Shown: piece after piece, positions 1-11,954 of the stretch | Position numbering within the stretch: position 1 is the first letter of the stretch | How the letters are laid out: each line of letters opens with the position of its first letter | From: Homalodisca vitripennis | Taxonomy: Eukaryota > Arthropoda > Insecta > Hemiptera > Cicadellidae | Reading direction: 5' to 3' | DNA: 64,000 nucleotides | Assembly: GCF_021130785.1 (NCBI RefSeq) | Contig: NC_060213.1 | Coordinates: forward strand, 135,298,001 to 135,362,000 | Notes under the pieces: generated by a model | Database searches by the model: none | Seen by the model: only the letters and a program-made list of their open reading frames with translations | Told to the model about the DNA's origin: nothing | Position numbers and translations under genes: made by a program

Positions 1-1372
1 CTACCTTAAACAACAAAACTTGCTAACTAATAGTCAGCATGGGTTTGTGAAAGGCAGATCCACAACAACTGCAATTGCTGAGCTGGCAGAGTTCATTTGC
101 GATCAACTGGAAGCAGGAAAGCTTGTGACTGGCATAATGCTTGACTTCAGCAAAGCCTTTGACTGCCTAGGACACAACCTCATCCTGCAAAAACTTCAAA
201 GCCTGGGTATTAGTGGCTCTGCTTACAGGTGGTTTAAAAGCTATTTGGAAGAACGCACCCAAGTGGTGGAGATAAGACATCATAGCAAAGGGATAATACA
301 AAACATCAGATCCAAACCGTTACCTGTAAGCCGAGGAGTTCCACAAGGATCAGTCCTAGGCCCTGTACTGTTTATCTTATTTACCAATGACATGCCTCAT
401 CTTTTAAATGCCTACTGTTCTACTTTAATGTACGCCGACGATACTACTCTTCTGCTCACTGGGAGCTCTGCAGAAGAGCTAGCAATTGACTCATATACTG
501 CACTAAATATGGCATACCAGTACTGCCACTCAAACGACCTAGTAGTCAATATGACCAAGACCAAACAACTAGCATTCGGTAGAAGACGAGATGAAATTGC
601 AGCCCTACCAGAAGTTGACATGCAACCCAAGGCAACATTTCTTGGCGTAACAATTGACGAAACTCTTTCATGGACTCAGCATGTTGACAACCTTTGCAGG
701 AAACTAAACACCAGCCTCTTTGTTATCAAAAGAATTTACCACATTAGTGATTTAATCACTGCAAAGACAACTTATTATGCCCTTTTTGAATCACATCTGA
801 GGTACAGCATTGCTATATGGGGAGGCACCACAGTCACTAACCTACAGAGACTTCTCCTGATACAGAAGAAAGTAATAAGAACTCTTAAAGGCCTAGGACC
901 CAAGGAAAGCTGTCGTGAAGGTTTCAAGGATCTTCGCATCTTGACAGTTGTGGCCCTCTACATCCAGGAAGTGATTATGTTTGCCGACATGAATGAACTC
1001 CCTCGGGGAACAGATGTACACCAGTACAACACTCGACATGCTGACAACTACATCCTGCCAGCACACCATCTATCACTGTACGGGAGGAAGCCATCGTACA
1101 TGGGACGCAAGCTCTACAACCTACAACCTGCTGCCAACCGAGATAAAGGCTCAGAAGGGCAAGAAACTGAAGATGGCACTGAATAGATGGCTGGTGACCA
1201 GGCCATTCTACACGCTGGAAGAATATCTACAAGACACATGACCATCTTAGACATCAAGACTGCTCAATTCAACTTATTTATTTTGTAAATTTTAAACTTT
1301 AACATTGTATTATTGACGCCAATACATTTCTCTATGAAATTTTGTAAATAAAGAGATTTTGACTTTGACTTT
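1..1372 (+). mobile_element. LINE 1 of the window, 3' half with untranslated tail
   Basis: The reverse transcriptase frame is followed by about 130 bp of AT-rich 3' untranslated sequence with AATAAA near 1347. It ends in a short tandem tail of TTTGAC units at about 1356-1372 instead of a poly-A. Such microsatellite-like tails are typical of CR1-like and some Jockey-group LINEs. The next base belongs to a different LINE cut inside its reverse transcriptase thumb, so either this copy landed in the second element or both were joined by deletion. Confidence 0.75.
2..1241 (+). pseudogene. Reverse transcriptase, C-terminal two thirds, CR1/Jockey-group LINE
   Basis: The frame is open from the window edge, so the 5' part lies outside. 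It shows fingers/palm motifs in order: HGFVKGRST near base 38, LDFSKAFD near 141, the SRGVPQGSVLGPVLF block near 331-370, and the catalytic YADD at about 430-441. The thumb and connection follow, ending in the usual LINE tail with an N-T-R-x-A type motif and a final FYTLEEYLQ. Near the end the frame breaks: the 7 bases CTACAAC occur twice in tandem at 1114-1120 and 1121-1127. Reading past one copy restores the ending in the next frame, to a stop at about 1239-1241. No RNase H domain follows. The family is known to copy its RNA by target-primed reverse transcription in the nucleus. This copy is inactivated by the duplication and perhaps by 5' truncation. Confidence 0.9.
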
Positions 1373-2863
1373 GTTTGTAAAATGCCAAAAAGACGTTGAT
1401 ATAATAAAGTCTGTAGTTTGTGGCACTAACGGTGCAACACCTGAGTTTGCAATGATTATATATAAAAGCTTAATAAGAGCAAAATTAGATTATGGGGCAT
1501 TTCTTTATGGACATGCATGTAGAAAAGAATTTAAAAAAACTAGATTCAATCCAAAACCAAGCCATAAGAATATCACTAGGTGCTTTTAAAACAACACCAA
1601 TTATTGCTCTACAAGCAGAAGCCGGTATTCAATCCTTAAGCAACAGAAGGAAGTTTCTATGTGATAAATTTATTTATAAAATCTTAACTCATGAAAATCA
1701 TCCAGCATACAGAAATTTAATGTTTCTTAAAATGTTGACAGACTGTATGTCATACTGGAAGAAAAAGAATCAGCCACTGTACATACAATCTATATCAAAA
1801 ATTCATTCCTTAGATTTAAATATATTAAAAAAGGAAAGTTATAAAACCTTTTGGGATTTCAACAATCCAATATTAATGATGACCAACAATATTAAATTTA
1901 AGCACAATATAGATAATCCACATACTACAAAAAAGGTAAGCAATAGTACAATTACCAAACAAACCTTTTTGGAACTAATCAATACCAACTATGAACAACA
2001 TTTGCACTTCTACACTGATGGATCAAAATCCACATTGGGGACAGGTGCAGCTTACTATGTCCCAGAGCTGGACATCACATGTAAGTTTTCATTAGAAAAT
2101 CAGGTTTCTAGTTACTCAGCTGAACTACTTGCTATTTTAAAAGCAACACAAACCTTTAACTCAATAGAACAACAAGATATAGTAATATTTACTGATTCAC
2201 AAGCAGCTATACAAGCACTCGATAAAGTCTATAACAGCTATAAAGGAGAAGGCATTCCAGTGAGTATTATCTATGAAGTTATTAAAAGTGGTAAAAATGT
2301 AACATTTCAATGGATCCCGGGACACTCAGGTATTTATTGTAATGAATATGTAGATAGCCTAGCCAAAGACTCAATAACGAACGGCAACAAGATAACAAAT
2401 ATTTACATTCCACCAGATGATTTCAAAGCCTACCAACGGAGAAAATCTGCAGCAGAAAATGAACAGGAGTACCAACTATCACAAAAAGCGCAATGGTATA
2501 AACAAATTCAGACAACGACTATTCATAATCGATGGTATAGTACTGCAGACTTCAACAGAAGGGAAATGGTAAATATTATTAGATTAAGGTTTGAACATGC
2601 CAAGGTAAACGCTAGACTATATGATATTAAAAAAATATTTCACACCATTGTGTCTAAGCTGCACTCAAGCTCAACGCGAAACACTAGACCATGTAATTTT
2701 ACAATGCCCAGCCTACGAATATGCAAGAGATCGGTGCTTTAAGGTAATTAAAAATTTAACATCAATATCTAATATTAACTTAACGTATTTAATGAAATTA
2801 GAAGACATAAAAGTATATAAAGAAATAAATAACTTCCTCATGACCATAAACAAATACATTTAA
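1373..2863 (+). pseudogene. Reverse transcriptase thumb plus RNase H and C-terminal zinc knuckle, I-group LINE
   Basis: The fragment starts in the reverse transcriptase thumb (KCQKDVDIIKSV, then AKLDYGAFLYG). It continues through the connection domain into a clear RNase H domain: YTDGSK near 2010 with the first Asp, ELLAIL with the Glu near 2126, TDSQAAI near 2190, and WIPGHSG near 2312. The end carries a C-x2-C-x8-H-x4-C type knuckle (CLSC...HVILQC) near 2650-2710. Frameshifts occur at about 1550 and about 2630, so three frames must be joined to read it. RNase H after the reverse transcriptase is typical of I, R1 and related clades. Missing are the endonuclease and most of the palm, including the catalytic YADD. 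A roughly 230-bp 3' untranslated region follows to about 3090. It is a dead fragment. Confidence 0.85.
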
Positions 2864-3090
2864 TAATAAATCAACAAAACACAATACATATATGTATCCT
2901 GGTTTTGGCCTTTATATCCGTGGTCCATATTTCGGATTAGGAATGCCTGAAGGACCCCTGGCGGGAAGACTCCCCAAATCCTGAATATCTATCTATAGAA
3001 TCCCATAGTAATCCCGCTATTCATTAACAAACACAAACAATGTAGGTACACAAAACATATATGTCCAATACATTAAACCCAAACTAATAA

Positions 3091-5478
3091 TAATAACTAA
3101 TTCTTCCCAATTAAATTACCACAGAGGTTTAACAACACAGTAAACCACGAGGCTGCATGGGATTATGCCCGAGCCTTTATTATAAACAGAAAAAAAAACT
3201 ATCAATATTTTTCTACGGGAGAACCGACTTATTGGCCTACTGATCCCTTAAAAATTCCTGATTTGCTTGATTTCTTCGTGACTAAAGGTATTTCCCAAAC
3301 GTACACACGTGTAGAATCTTGATTTATCCTCAGACCATTCTCCATTGATCTTCACTTTAAGTTCATCTGCCATTACTACAGAGGGTCCACTGCGGTTAAG
3401 TTCTAAATATACTGACTGGGACCAATTTCGATCTCTTCTTGATGAAAACTTGCATTTATACGTTTCCTTGAAGACAAATGGTGAAATAGATGAAGCTGTT
3501 GAATTGTTTAACAGGACAGTCCAGAAGTGTGCTTGGCAATCAACGCCGTATCAACGAAATGGGACCACTAATGGCCTGAACTACCCTCTTAGCATCAAGA
3601 AAAAGATTGCTCAAAAAAGAAGACTTCGTAGGATTTGGCAAAATTCCATGAAACGTTTGTTATCTAACTTCAATAATGAAAGGTTTCAGGCTTTTACTGC
3701 AAGTCTAACTCCTACAGAAGACACGAAATATTCAGTGTGGAAAACTACTAAACACATGACTAGTCCAAGAGTGCCGATTCCTCCGATTATCTTGCCAGGT
3801 GGTGGCTGGGCCAAGAACAACAAGGAGAAAGCTGAAGTATTCGCTACGCACTTACGCGATGTGTTCAAGCCCAGTGACTCAGCTCAAGCTCCTGACCCAG
3901 AAATTGAATACTTATTAGAATCACCTACCCAACTATCACTTCCTGTTCAGCCCTTTACTCCCTCTGAAGTACCTGAAATAATTGTGAAACAATTGAAGCC
4001 GTACAAAGCTCCTGGGTATGACCTCATTACAGGAAGGATTTTAAAAGAACTGCGAGGAAAGCTATTATGTTTTTGACTTTTGTCTTCAACGCAATATTGA
4101 GAATTGAGCATTTTCCAGCACAGTGGAAATTATCGGAAATTGTCATGGTAGCTAAACCTGGGAAGCCTCCACATCAGGTTAGTTCTTATAGACCCATAAG
4201 TCTATTGCCTGTGACTTCAAAAGTTTTTGAGAAGCTTTTTCTAAAACGATTTCAGCAAGTTATTGATAGCGGCAACCTTATCCCCAACCATCAGTTTGGT
4301 TTCCGCCAGAAGCACTCTACCATTGAGCAGATTCATCGTGTGGTCAATGTAGTGAAGGAAGATCTGGAAGCAAAAAGATACTGCTCGGCTGATTTTCTTG
4401 ATATCAGTCAGGCTTTTGATAAAGTTTGGCATGAGGGTCTCCTCTATAAATTAAAACTAATTGTTCCTCATTCTTTCTTTAATGTCATCAAGTCCTATTT
4501 GTCAAACAGGTTTTTTCGAGTCAAATTTCAAGACGAATACTCCGACCTCCACAAAATTGAGGCGGGCGTTCCACAAGGCACACCCTCTTCACATCTGACA
4601 TACCTGTACGAGCCGATGTCACCATGGCCACCTTTGCTGATGATACCGCTATACTAGCCTCTCATGAAGTCCCAGGAACTGCATCCCAACGACTACAATC
4701 TGAGCTGGATGACTTGTCGGAGTGGCTTGTGAGATGGAGGGTGAAGGTTAATGAAACCAAGTCCACTCATGTAACTTTCACAACAAGGCCTGCTAACTGC
4801 CCACCTGTCTCTCTTAATAATATCCTCCTCCCCCAATCTGAAGAAGTGAAATATCTGGGTATGCATCTAGACCGAAGACTAACTTGGCGTTTTCATATCT
4901 GGCACAAAAGATTATTTTAAAACTCAAAATTAAAAAAAAAAATGTCCTGGCTTTTAAACAATAGGCCGAAATTATCATTAAGAAATAAGTTGTTAGTATA
5001 CAAGGTGATTTTGAAACCTGTTTGGACTTATGGTATACAGCTTTGGGGTACAGCCAGTAACTCCAACATCGAAATTCTCCAACGTTTTCAGTCTAAAGTC
5101 CTTCGGAACATCCTGGAAGCTCCGTGGTATATAACTAATCAATTAATACATCAAGACACCAAAATTCCCACAGTAAAAGAGGAAATAACTCGCTACAGCA
5201 AGAAGTACCAAGACAAGCTGTATTCTCATCCGAACTATCTTGCGATGAACCTGTTGGATAATAGTGCGTCAGTTACACGTCTGAAGAGACACTCAATCCT
5301 GGACTTACCTCTTAGGTTCTAATTTCAAACTTTCTTGTTTATTTGTGTTAGCTCTATCGCTGGATAGAGTCTAACTCATGTTAATTTATTATTTTATCTA
5401 ATTTACTTATTGTTCTAAGAATGTCTGAACAGATTGTAAATAAAACCGTAAAAAAAAAAAAAAAAAAAAAAAAAAAAC
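3091..5478 (+). mobile_element. 5'-truncated Jockey LINE with poly-A tail
   Basis: The coding remnant is followed by a short 3' untranslated region with AATAAA near 5441 and a pure A-run at about 5452-5476. This is the signature of a retroposed copy. The 5' boundary is only approximate, because coding similarity fades near 3090. I could not see a convincing target-site duplication around the two ends. Confidence 0.75.
3096..5322 (+). pseudogene. Endonuclease end and reverse transcriptase of a Jockey-clade LINE, several frameshifts
   Basis: The 5' end is the last part of an APE-type endonuclease: a Jockey-like STGEPTYWPTDP block near 3212-3250, then DLSSDHSP near 3318-3342 after a frameshift. 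The linker and reverse transcriptase follow: KAPGYDLI near 4005, YRPISLLPV near 4189, FLDISQAFD near 4394, EAGVPQGT near 4558 and FADD at about 4633-4644. Roughly ten codons after PQGT, normally the VLGP region, are deleted together with a frame change. Another frameshift occurs in an A-run near 4930. The C-terminus ends in LKRHSILDLPLRF, a familiar Jockey-type ending. The element is 5' truncated and cannot be active. Confidence 0.88.
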
Positions 5479-5888
5479 AGTAGTATAATTTTAGCACCCA
5501 AGTTATCTAACAAAAAAATCAACTTATTATCAGGTGTCTTTTCACCTGTGTGGCGTGGTTTGAAAACAGACAAAGTATACCAACTAAACTAGTTTTCCTT
5601 AACAAAAAAAGAGAACTTGCCTGAAAAAACGACGGTCACAGTGGTTCAGAAATCCATAACAGATAATATTTTAAACTTCAAATATTTCGTAATTAACTTA
5701 TTTATTATTCACAGTTTAGGTTAGGTTCAGTATTTTAGTTTAATATAACCTACCCAGATATACTTTACACAAAATATGACTATTATATTTTTTCTGAAAT
5801 TTAAACATTTAAAGCTTTTATTACAACAATAATGAATACTTTTATTTATGCTTCACTTCTGTAAATAATGTGATTTATGGTTATTCGC
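5479..5888. other. Unassigned AT-rich spacer
   Basis: I see no open frame, RNA gene or repeat structure that I can name between the Jockey poly-A tail and the hAT left end. The stretch is AT-rich with a few short homopolymers. Confidence 0.5.
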
Positions 5889-7130
5889 CAGGGGCATATC
5901 CAGCTTTGGGCAGGGATGGGCTGATGCCTGCACCTAGAAGTTAAATTATAGTGAGTTGTTATTAAATTTTGTTACTGAAATTTATTACAGGTCTTAAATT
6001 AAATAACTATTTTAATAATCGTAAAGATACTAATGAAAATGACGAAATTAGGGTGTTTCAATCAACATAGACAATAAAAATTTTCGCACAATCATTCACA
6101 ATTATTTTTTATAGGAAAACATAAAAATAATGCCACAAATAGGATAATATAATAGTCATACATCTTGCTACACTGATCTAGGGCCTCCTAGCGACTGGTA
6201 GAGGAATCTATATGAGCCAGTTAGTAGGATTCAAGAGAGGGAGAGCTTTTTAGACAGCTTCCTTGAAGTAGTTAATGCTCTATCTAAAACATCTCTTAGG
6301 CATAGGAAACTATGCTACGAGAAAATTACCTTTCAACTTGACTGTGCAGTTACTAAACCAATTTTCATTGTAGGTTTAGTCATGACTGCAAAGTACTCTG
6401 TTGTCTTGGAATTCGTTGTGAACTTTCTACAAAGTAAAAATATGGGTTTTATTTTGGTACAGAAACATATTGGTGAAATCCTTGATGTTATCAAGTTGGA
6501 TCAACAGGAAATTGAACGTTTCTGATGAATTACTTTAAAAATCACATGATATCGCAGAGAACTTGGCATAGAGTTTACAGCTCCACGAATTCTTCAATAG
6601 CTAATGGTAGAAGTATTCAACCACCTGAGACTGTAATTGAATATTGGAGACAGTTGTTGATCTTTCCCTATCTTGACTCCTTAACTTTATCATTGAATGT
6701 TAGATTCTTACAACATGCTTTTGTCTTGTCTAATCTTTATCCTTCATACATACTAAGAATTAGTTTAATAGATTTGGGAAAAGAATGCAAAGTCTGTCAT
6801 GAAATTTTATGAGTTAGGTGATATCTCTGAAGAATTATATTCATAGTATAATCTGTGGAAAAAGGAGGATATACCAGGAGAAAATTTAAAGGATATTGAA
6901 GTGGCTGCACTTTTTTTGGAGGAAGCTAATATTTTTTCTCCCTACAAGAAAGCATGAACTCCTCATTTTAAGTGCTTTCCCATCCACTATGGTTACTGTT
7001 GAACGAGTACAGATGGACTGGGTTGAATTTGATGAGTGTACATTAAAAATTCGTTAAGGAAAATCATGACTGGTTTAAAACGAGAGGTTTAACAAGTTTT
7101 CTACAAATCAAATAAATGCTCGTACATGAG
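5889..7130 (+). mobile_element. Degenerate hAT transposon: left terminus and transposase remnant
   Basis: A hAT-style terminus, CAGGGGCATATCCAGC, starts at 5889 and is followed by a decayed transposase on the same strand. Autonomous hAT elements have 8-bp target duplications and short TIRs of this type. I could not find the matching right terminus or a copy of the bases before 5889, so the right end is approximate and probably lost or diverged. Confidence 0.55.
6195..7130 (+). pseudogene. hAT-family transposase relic (ZMYM/DUF4371-like type)
   Basis: Read across several frames, the region follows the middle and end of hAT transposases of the DUF4371/ZMYM-like group. Around 6225-6525 lies a helical segment with VTKPIFIVGLVM and VVNFLQSK, resembling the part before the second catalytic region. 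At 6640-6810 comes the characteristic YWRQLLIFPYLDSL and VRFLQHAF stretch. Around 6925-7075 lies a degraded copy of the C-terminal dimerisation block, with LLILSAFPSTMVTVER resembling the usual ILATLPVTTATAERSFS pattern. In-frame stops and frameshifts are frequent. The catalytic Asp residues cannot be assigned with confidence. Confidence 0.7.
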
Positions 7131-7639
7131 CATATTGCCAAAATTAAAATGTCCTAACCTGTACTAATTAACTTTTAATTTGGAATAGAATCTGCATCTC
7201 AAATGACAAACAAATAGCAGCAGAAAACAGATGCCCAGATTGTAGCTGAAGAGACGTAGAACAACATAAAACTTCTGAGAAATATTCGTCTTCAATAATG
7301 AAGCCAGAAAATGACATACTATATATTTGTAACATGATATTAATAAAATAAATAAATACCAGAATCCACTTTCCTTATCAAAGTATCAATATATATATGG
7401 AGTGTCCATGCCTACAAACAATTAGTTATTTTTAAAAGAACCTTATTTTTTGAGGAATTGAGACTGGTAGATTGATGATATAGTACATCTTGGGTTCTCA
7501 GAGATAACAAGTTAATCTTTTCTGATCAAGGAAACAGTGTTGAAATCAGAAATTATTTATTCATAACTGATTAGAATAGTCCAGATTAGAATAGTACATG
7601 TCAATTTTAATCTTAGAAGATAATTTAATCTAATATACA
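7131..7639. other. Unassigned AT-rich spacer
   Basis: No recognisable coding or structural feature. It contains a short (AT)n run near 7390 and scattered poor-quality frames. Confidence 0.45.
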
Positions 7640-7915
7640 GAAATTAAAATCTTATTCTTCCAGAGTTGGGTCTCTCCATGCATTTTCCCTCCAAATGAAG
7701 AACTCCTCCAGGCTGTAGAAGACTCTTTCTTAAAAGCCAGGTCCGGAGTTCCTTTTTCAGGTTCTGTGAGCTGTTGCTTTTCAAGTCTTCAGGTGGTGCA
7801 CGGTATATCTTGATTCCAACATAGGATGGTTTTTTTACATAGGGTGTTTTGAAAGCCATGCAGAAAGAACAGTGGGAGGATTGGTAAGGTGTAAGGATGA
7901 ATGGGAGCCTCATCT
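7640..7915 (-). pseudogene. LINE reverse transcriptase extreme C-terminus
   Basis: On the minus strand the translation contains KKPSYVGIKIYRAPPEDLK followed by LKKELRTWLLRKSL. This is the standard end of CR1/Jockey-group reverse transcriptases, where a K-L-Y-N-x-L-P-x-x-I segment precedes an F-K-K-x-L-x-x-W-L helix and a final YS-V-E-E-F motif. The last motif is recovered only after a frameshift (FYSLEEFF). Only the last 80 or so codons remain. Confidence 0.7.
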
Positions 7916-8940
7916 AACTTTTTCAGATTAGATTAAGTGTAAGGATTAGCGTTACACTTGTAATCTGCAATGCCATACATCACAAAGTATCAAAACTAAT
8001 GAATTAAATGTCATGAAACTTTTCAAAGACAACAATGTCAATTCAAAGATGCGCGGAACGTTGTTACACTCTGATCCCCCCAAAGGGCCTTCACCTCCTT
8101 TGACCTTTATAATTCCAGTGTTAGTTACATTGCATTACTGAATGTGTCACCTTACATATCATTCTTGGTATGATACCTTAGAGGTAATTGACTGCTCTAA
8201 TAACAAAATGTCTTTCCTGAATCTATCACTGAACGAGTAGAAGTAATACTGTTGTATGTGCACTCATATTACAGGTCTTGGCCATCTGACGAGGCCTACA
8301 GCTACTTTTTCGGATTTAAGATCCGACTGTAGTTAAATGAAATTGAGTTTTCCTCATAAGAATAATGTTAAAGCTCATGCACTTTCATGGCCTTATTTTT
8401 ATTGTAGCATTATGGAAGAAGTCTTAGTGTAAAGAGCTTATTAATACAGATCCAAACACCTTTTAGTTTTTCTTGTAAGGTTTATACCTGTTTAATACTT
8501 AAATGATAAAGTAAGAAATAGTTTGCATTTTGTTTCTGAAACCTCAATAAAAATATTGAATAAATAGTGAGTTCTGATCCATATGAATCATCTCACAAAC
8601 TTATCATCTTATCTCCCACAATTCTAAGACAAAAAAAGAGCGTAAAATAGTATGAAGTTTAATACTGTATTTATGGGGCTATAATTAAGATAGCCACTAA
8701 TACAGCCAGCTCTTAAGGCATTCTACATATGGTAATGAACAAGATTTTCTTTTCTTCTTAAAATCTCAAGAGTGGCATTTTTATTAATAATATTTAAATT
8801 GAGATATTTAAGTTACATTATTTTTACTCAATTTTGTACGTCATAATCCCCTCAAATCATCGGAAACAACTAACTTATTATAGTTTAAAATTACAAACAG
8901 CGTGGTACCAATATCAAGTTTGAAGCTTTTATGTGACCTC
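7916..8940. other. Unassigned non-coding stretch
   Basis: About 1 kb without a frame that I trust. Base composition is AT-rich and I recognised no terminal repeats or RNA gene. Confidence 0.45.
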
Positions 8941-11900
8941 AACATAAATAACAATGACACACATACAATAAAATACAAGAAAACCACTCGTCAAATCCTA
9001 GAGAAGGCCCTCAACAAAAAAAGGAAACCGCATACTTCCAATGACAGTTAAATTACTTGAACCACAAGAAACTCTAGATGACTTCTTAAATAAACACTTA
9101 CAAGAAGCTATCAAGGTACATGAAAGCTGTATTTTGTCAGGAAAATGTAACCTCTTGGCTCCTTTTTTAGCACTTGCAACCCAAAGCAAATTGGAAGAAG
9201 AAACCATAAATCTGACTGTTAATAACAACATGTTGGCAAACAAAAATAAAATACTTGACCAAAATATCACAGGAAGCTACAAAATAAAAGAGACTGTCTA
9301 GACCAAATTCCAATTGAAATTAAACTCACTATAGTAGTGTTGATGGAACATGATCTCTCGGAGATGGGATTTGAATCAACTGGTATACCATGGTATAACC
9401 TATTGTTTCAATTTAGCAGAGCGCACCATGACCACGGAGGCTTAGTAATATATCAGAGATAAGATGTTGACATTGCTCTAGAATTAGTAACCTCAAATCA
9501 AAGTGAAGAACTTTTTAGTGTACTAGCTGTCACTACATTCAAAATAAGGAGCTAAAACCTAACCATAATTGAAATCTACAGACCCCACAAGATGACTTGG
9601 ATGAAGTATCAACTGCTTTATCACAACTAATCGAAAAACTCGAACTGCACAATCACAAGCTAATTGGGGATATCAACATCAATAAAAAAAAAACACATAA
9701 AAAAAAAATAAAAAAAACAATACTAAGTTGATGGAAATTCTTGCTTTACACGACATCACATGGCTAAAACTCCCAGCTACTAGAGTAAGCCTTACTTCAT
9801 CCACTTCTATCACACGTCTATACAAACCAGCCTTCTGACAATGTCAGAGATTATCCTAGAAACAGGCCTATCGGATCATAAAGGCCAGTTTTGCACATTA
9901 GACATTTCAAAGAACAAAACACACAAAATTTTACCAAATTAGGAACAAAGATGAATAAAAACTCACTAGAACAACTGAAAATCAATCTATCAAACCATAC
10001 TTGTAAAAGTCTACGCTCCAGAGACAGTAAATTAATCGTACAGTGTTTTCTTGCACATCCTGACAATGGAACTTAATGTTGCATGCCCTATCAGGAATAT
10101 GATGTAAAGAACTAAAAACAAAGTGCAAAGCAACAAACAGAAGATCAATGCAGTTAAAACAATTTTATCTTAGCTCTCTCTGTAGATGAGCTAACCAGAC
10201 GAATAGAGGACAAAACCACTGTGGTTGAAAGGAAGAAATCTTATAACCTCAACCTGAAACAAGTTTGGCAAATAGAAGCAATCCAACAGGACAACAGGTT
10301 GAAGAGCAGTTTAGCAGATAATAAACCAAGAAAGGACAGCAAAAAAGATGTCCAACCTATGAAACTTGTTACAGCAGACAAAGAACTAAACAGACCTTTG
10401 AATGAAATTGTTGAAGAATTTAATAAATACTTTGCCAGTATACCTGAAAACACTTTACAAGCTAACAAACAAAGTATGAAAAATAAAGTCATTACTAATA
10501 AACCATCCAAAGTAAAACAAAATCTGACCTTCTCTCCAACAAACAAGTTAGAGATACAATATACAATAGCCAAGTTCAAAAATAATACCTTATGCAGTAC
10601 TTATGAAATCTCAAGCAAAATGATAAAGCACTGTGTGAATTTTATTTTGGCACCACTAACTATCATTATAAACAGGTCTCTATAAACATGGGATTTTCCT
10701 TCTGCTTTTAAAGAAGTCAAAGTGTACCCAAAGTTAAAAAGGGGATAAAACTGAAATTGGAAATTACAGACACGTTTCAATTATTCCTACATTTTCAAAA
10801 ATATTAGAAAAAAATGGAACTAAAAAGACTCCTGGCTCATCTAATGGAACTTAACTTTCTAATGAACAGCTAACATGGATTTATCAAGGGAAAGTCTTGT
10901 AAAGTCTATTATCGGTTATCTTGATCACAGAAAGTTTACAACAGTCTTACTACTGGACCACTCAAAGGCATTTGACTACATAGGACCAGCCCTGTACTCA
11001 GACCGGAGTTTTTGGACGATTTTACTGGGGTTTGGGCCTTTAGGGGACCCGGGCCAGGCTCCACCGTCTATTTGAAGGGACATGATGGGCCCAGCCAAAT
11101 ATGTTTTCTAGGGCTTGCTAAAGATGAGTATTGACATGCATAACCATAGGTTCATTAAAAAAATTTGAATGTATTTAAACAAATCAGCTGGCTTATTTTA
11201 TTGTAATTTATTAATGTTTTGTAGTTAACTGTCCACATAGAGTTATTTTTAACTTATTTAGATTGTGTAGTGTTTGGGGATTGTTATAAGCTTAAAAACT
11301 AATGGGTTTGTTATGCCTTTTATTAATTGAATTGTGCAAAAGTATAAACTGTGTAAAAATATCAACAATTAAGTTAATAGAGATGTATAGTCTTAAAAAC
11401 TAGTATGTAACACCATATATATGTATCTATTAATATATTTACTTCTTGGTTGTTATAGAAAAACACGAGGGGCACTCCTATAACCTGGTTTGAAAGTTAT
11501 CTTACAGAATAAAGCCAACTGGTGGAGCTGTACTACACAACTAATGGAGTAACTCAGACAGTCAGGTCAAAACTACGACCAATGACTAGGGGAGTCCCTC
11601 AGGGATCTGTGCTTGGCCCTGTCTTGTTTATTCTATTGACTACTGACTTCCCTGACTATGTTAAAGACTTCAGCTCAGCAGTTATGTTTGCAGGCGACAG
11701 CACCCTCTTGCTTGAAAGTGAAACTATGGAAAACCTTAGCATAAAAAGACTATATAGTGCTAAATATGACCATTGACTACTGTTCTTCAAACGACCTTGC
11801 TGCAAACCTCTCCAAGACAAAACAAATGACATTTGAAAGAAGGGAACAAATTCCTATGTTACAAAACATAAGTAGCGAAGAAGAAACTAAGATCCTGGGA

Positions 11901-11954
11901 CTAATATTTAACTTATTTAGAATCCACATATTCATATCGTTTGCAAATCGTTAA
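8941..11954 (+). pseudogene. Near full-length but decayed LINE: ORF1 end, endonuclease and reverse transcriptase
   Basis: An 86-codon frame at 9041-9301 may be the end of ORF1. Endonuclease follows in broken frames: a TEHDL-like block near 9345, SRAHHDHGG near 9417-9445, YRPP-like near 9575 and a GDININ-like site near 9665. The reverse transcriptase begins near 10221, with KMIKHCVNFILAPLT near 10618-10660, a broken VTPVFKKGD region near 10715-10745 and DHSKAFD near 10957-10980. It is interrupted at about 10991 and resumes near 11469 with TWFESYL, then RGVPQGSVLGPVLF near 11590-11630. The catalytic box reads FAGD at about 11687-11698, so the first catalytic Asp is lost. Many stops and shifts show that it is old. 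Its sequence resembles the LINE at 2-1241. Confidence 0.8.
10991..11468. other. Foreign insert inside the LINE reverse transcriptase
   Basis: The reverse transcriptase reading stops just after AFDYIGP and resumes about 478 bp later, with roughly 20 codons missing. The insert begins with a GC-rich patch (near 11025-11070) and then turns AT-rich. No open frame, TIR or duplicated target was found, so it may be a small non-autonomous element or a replacement. Confidence 0.5.

Noticed and set aside
10241..10579. 112-codon minus-strand frame
   Set aside because: Complement of the LINE linker and reverse transcriptase start; hydrophobic by chance from AT-rich sequence.
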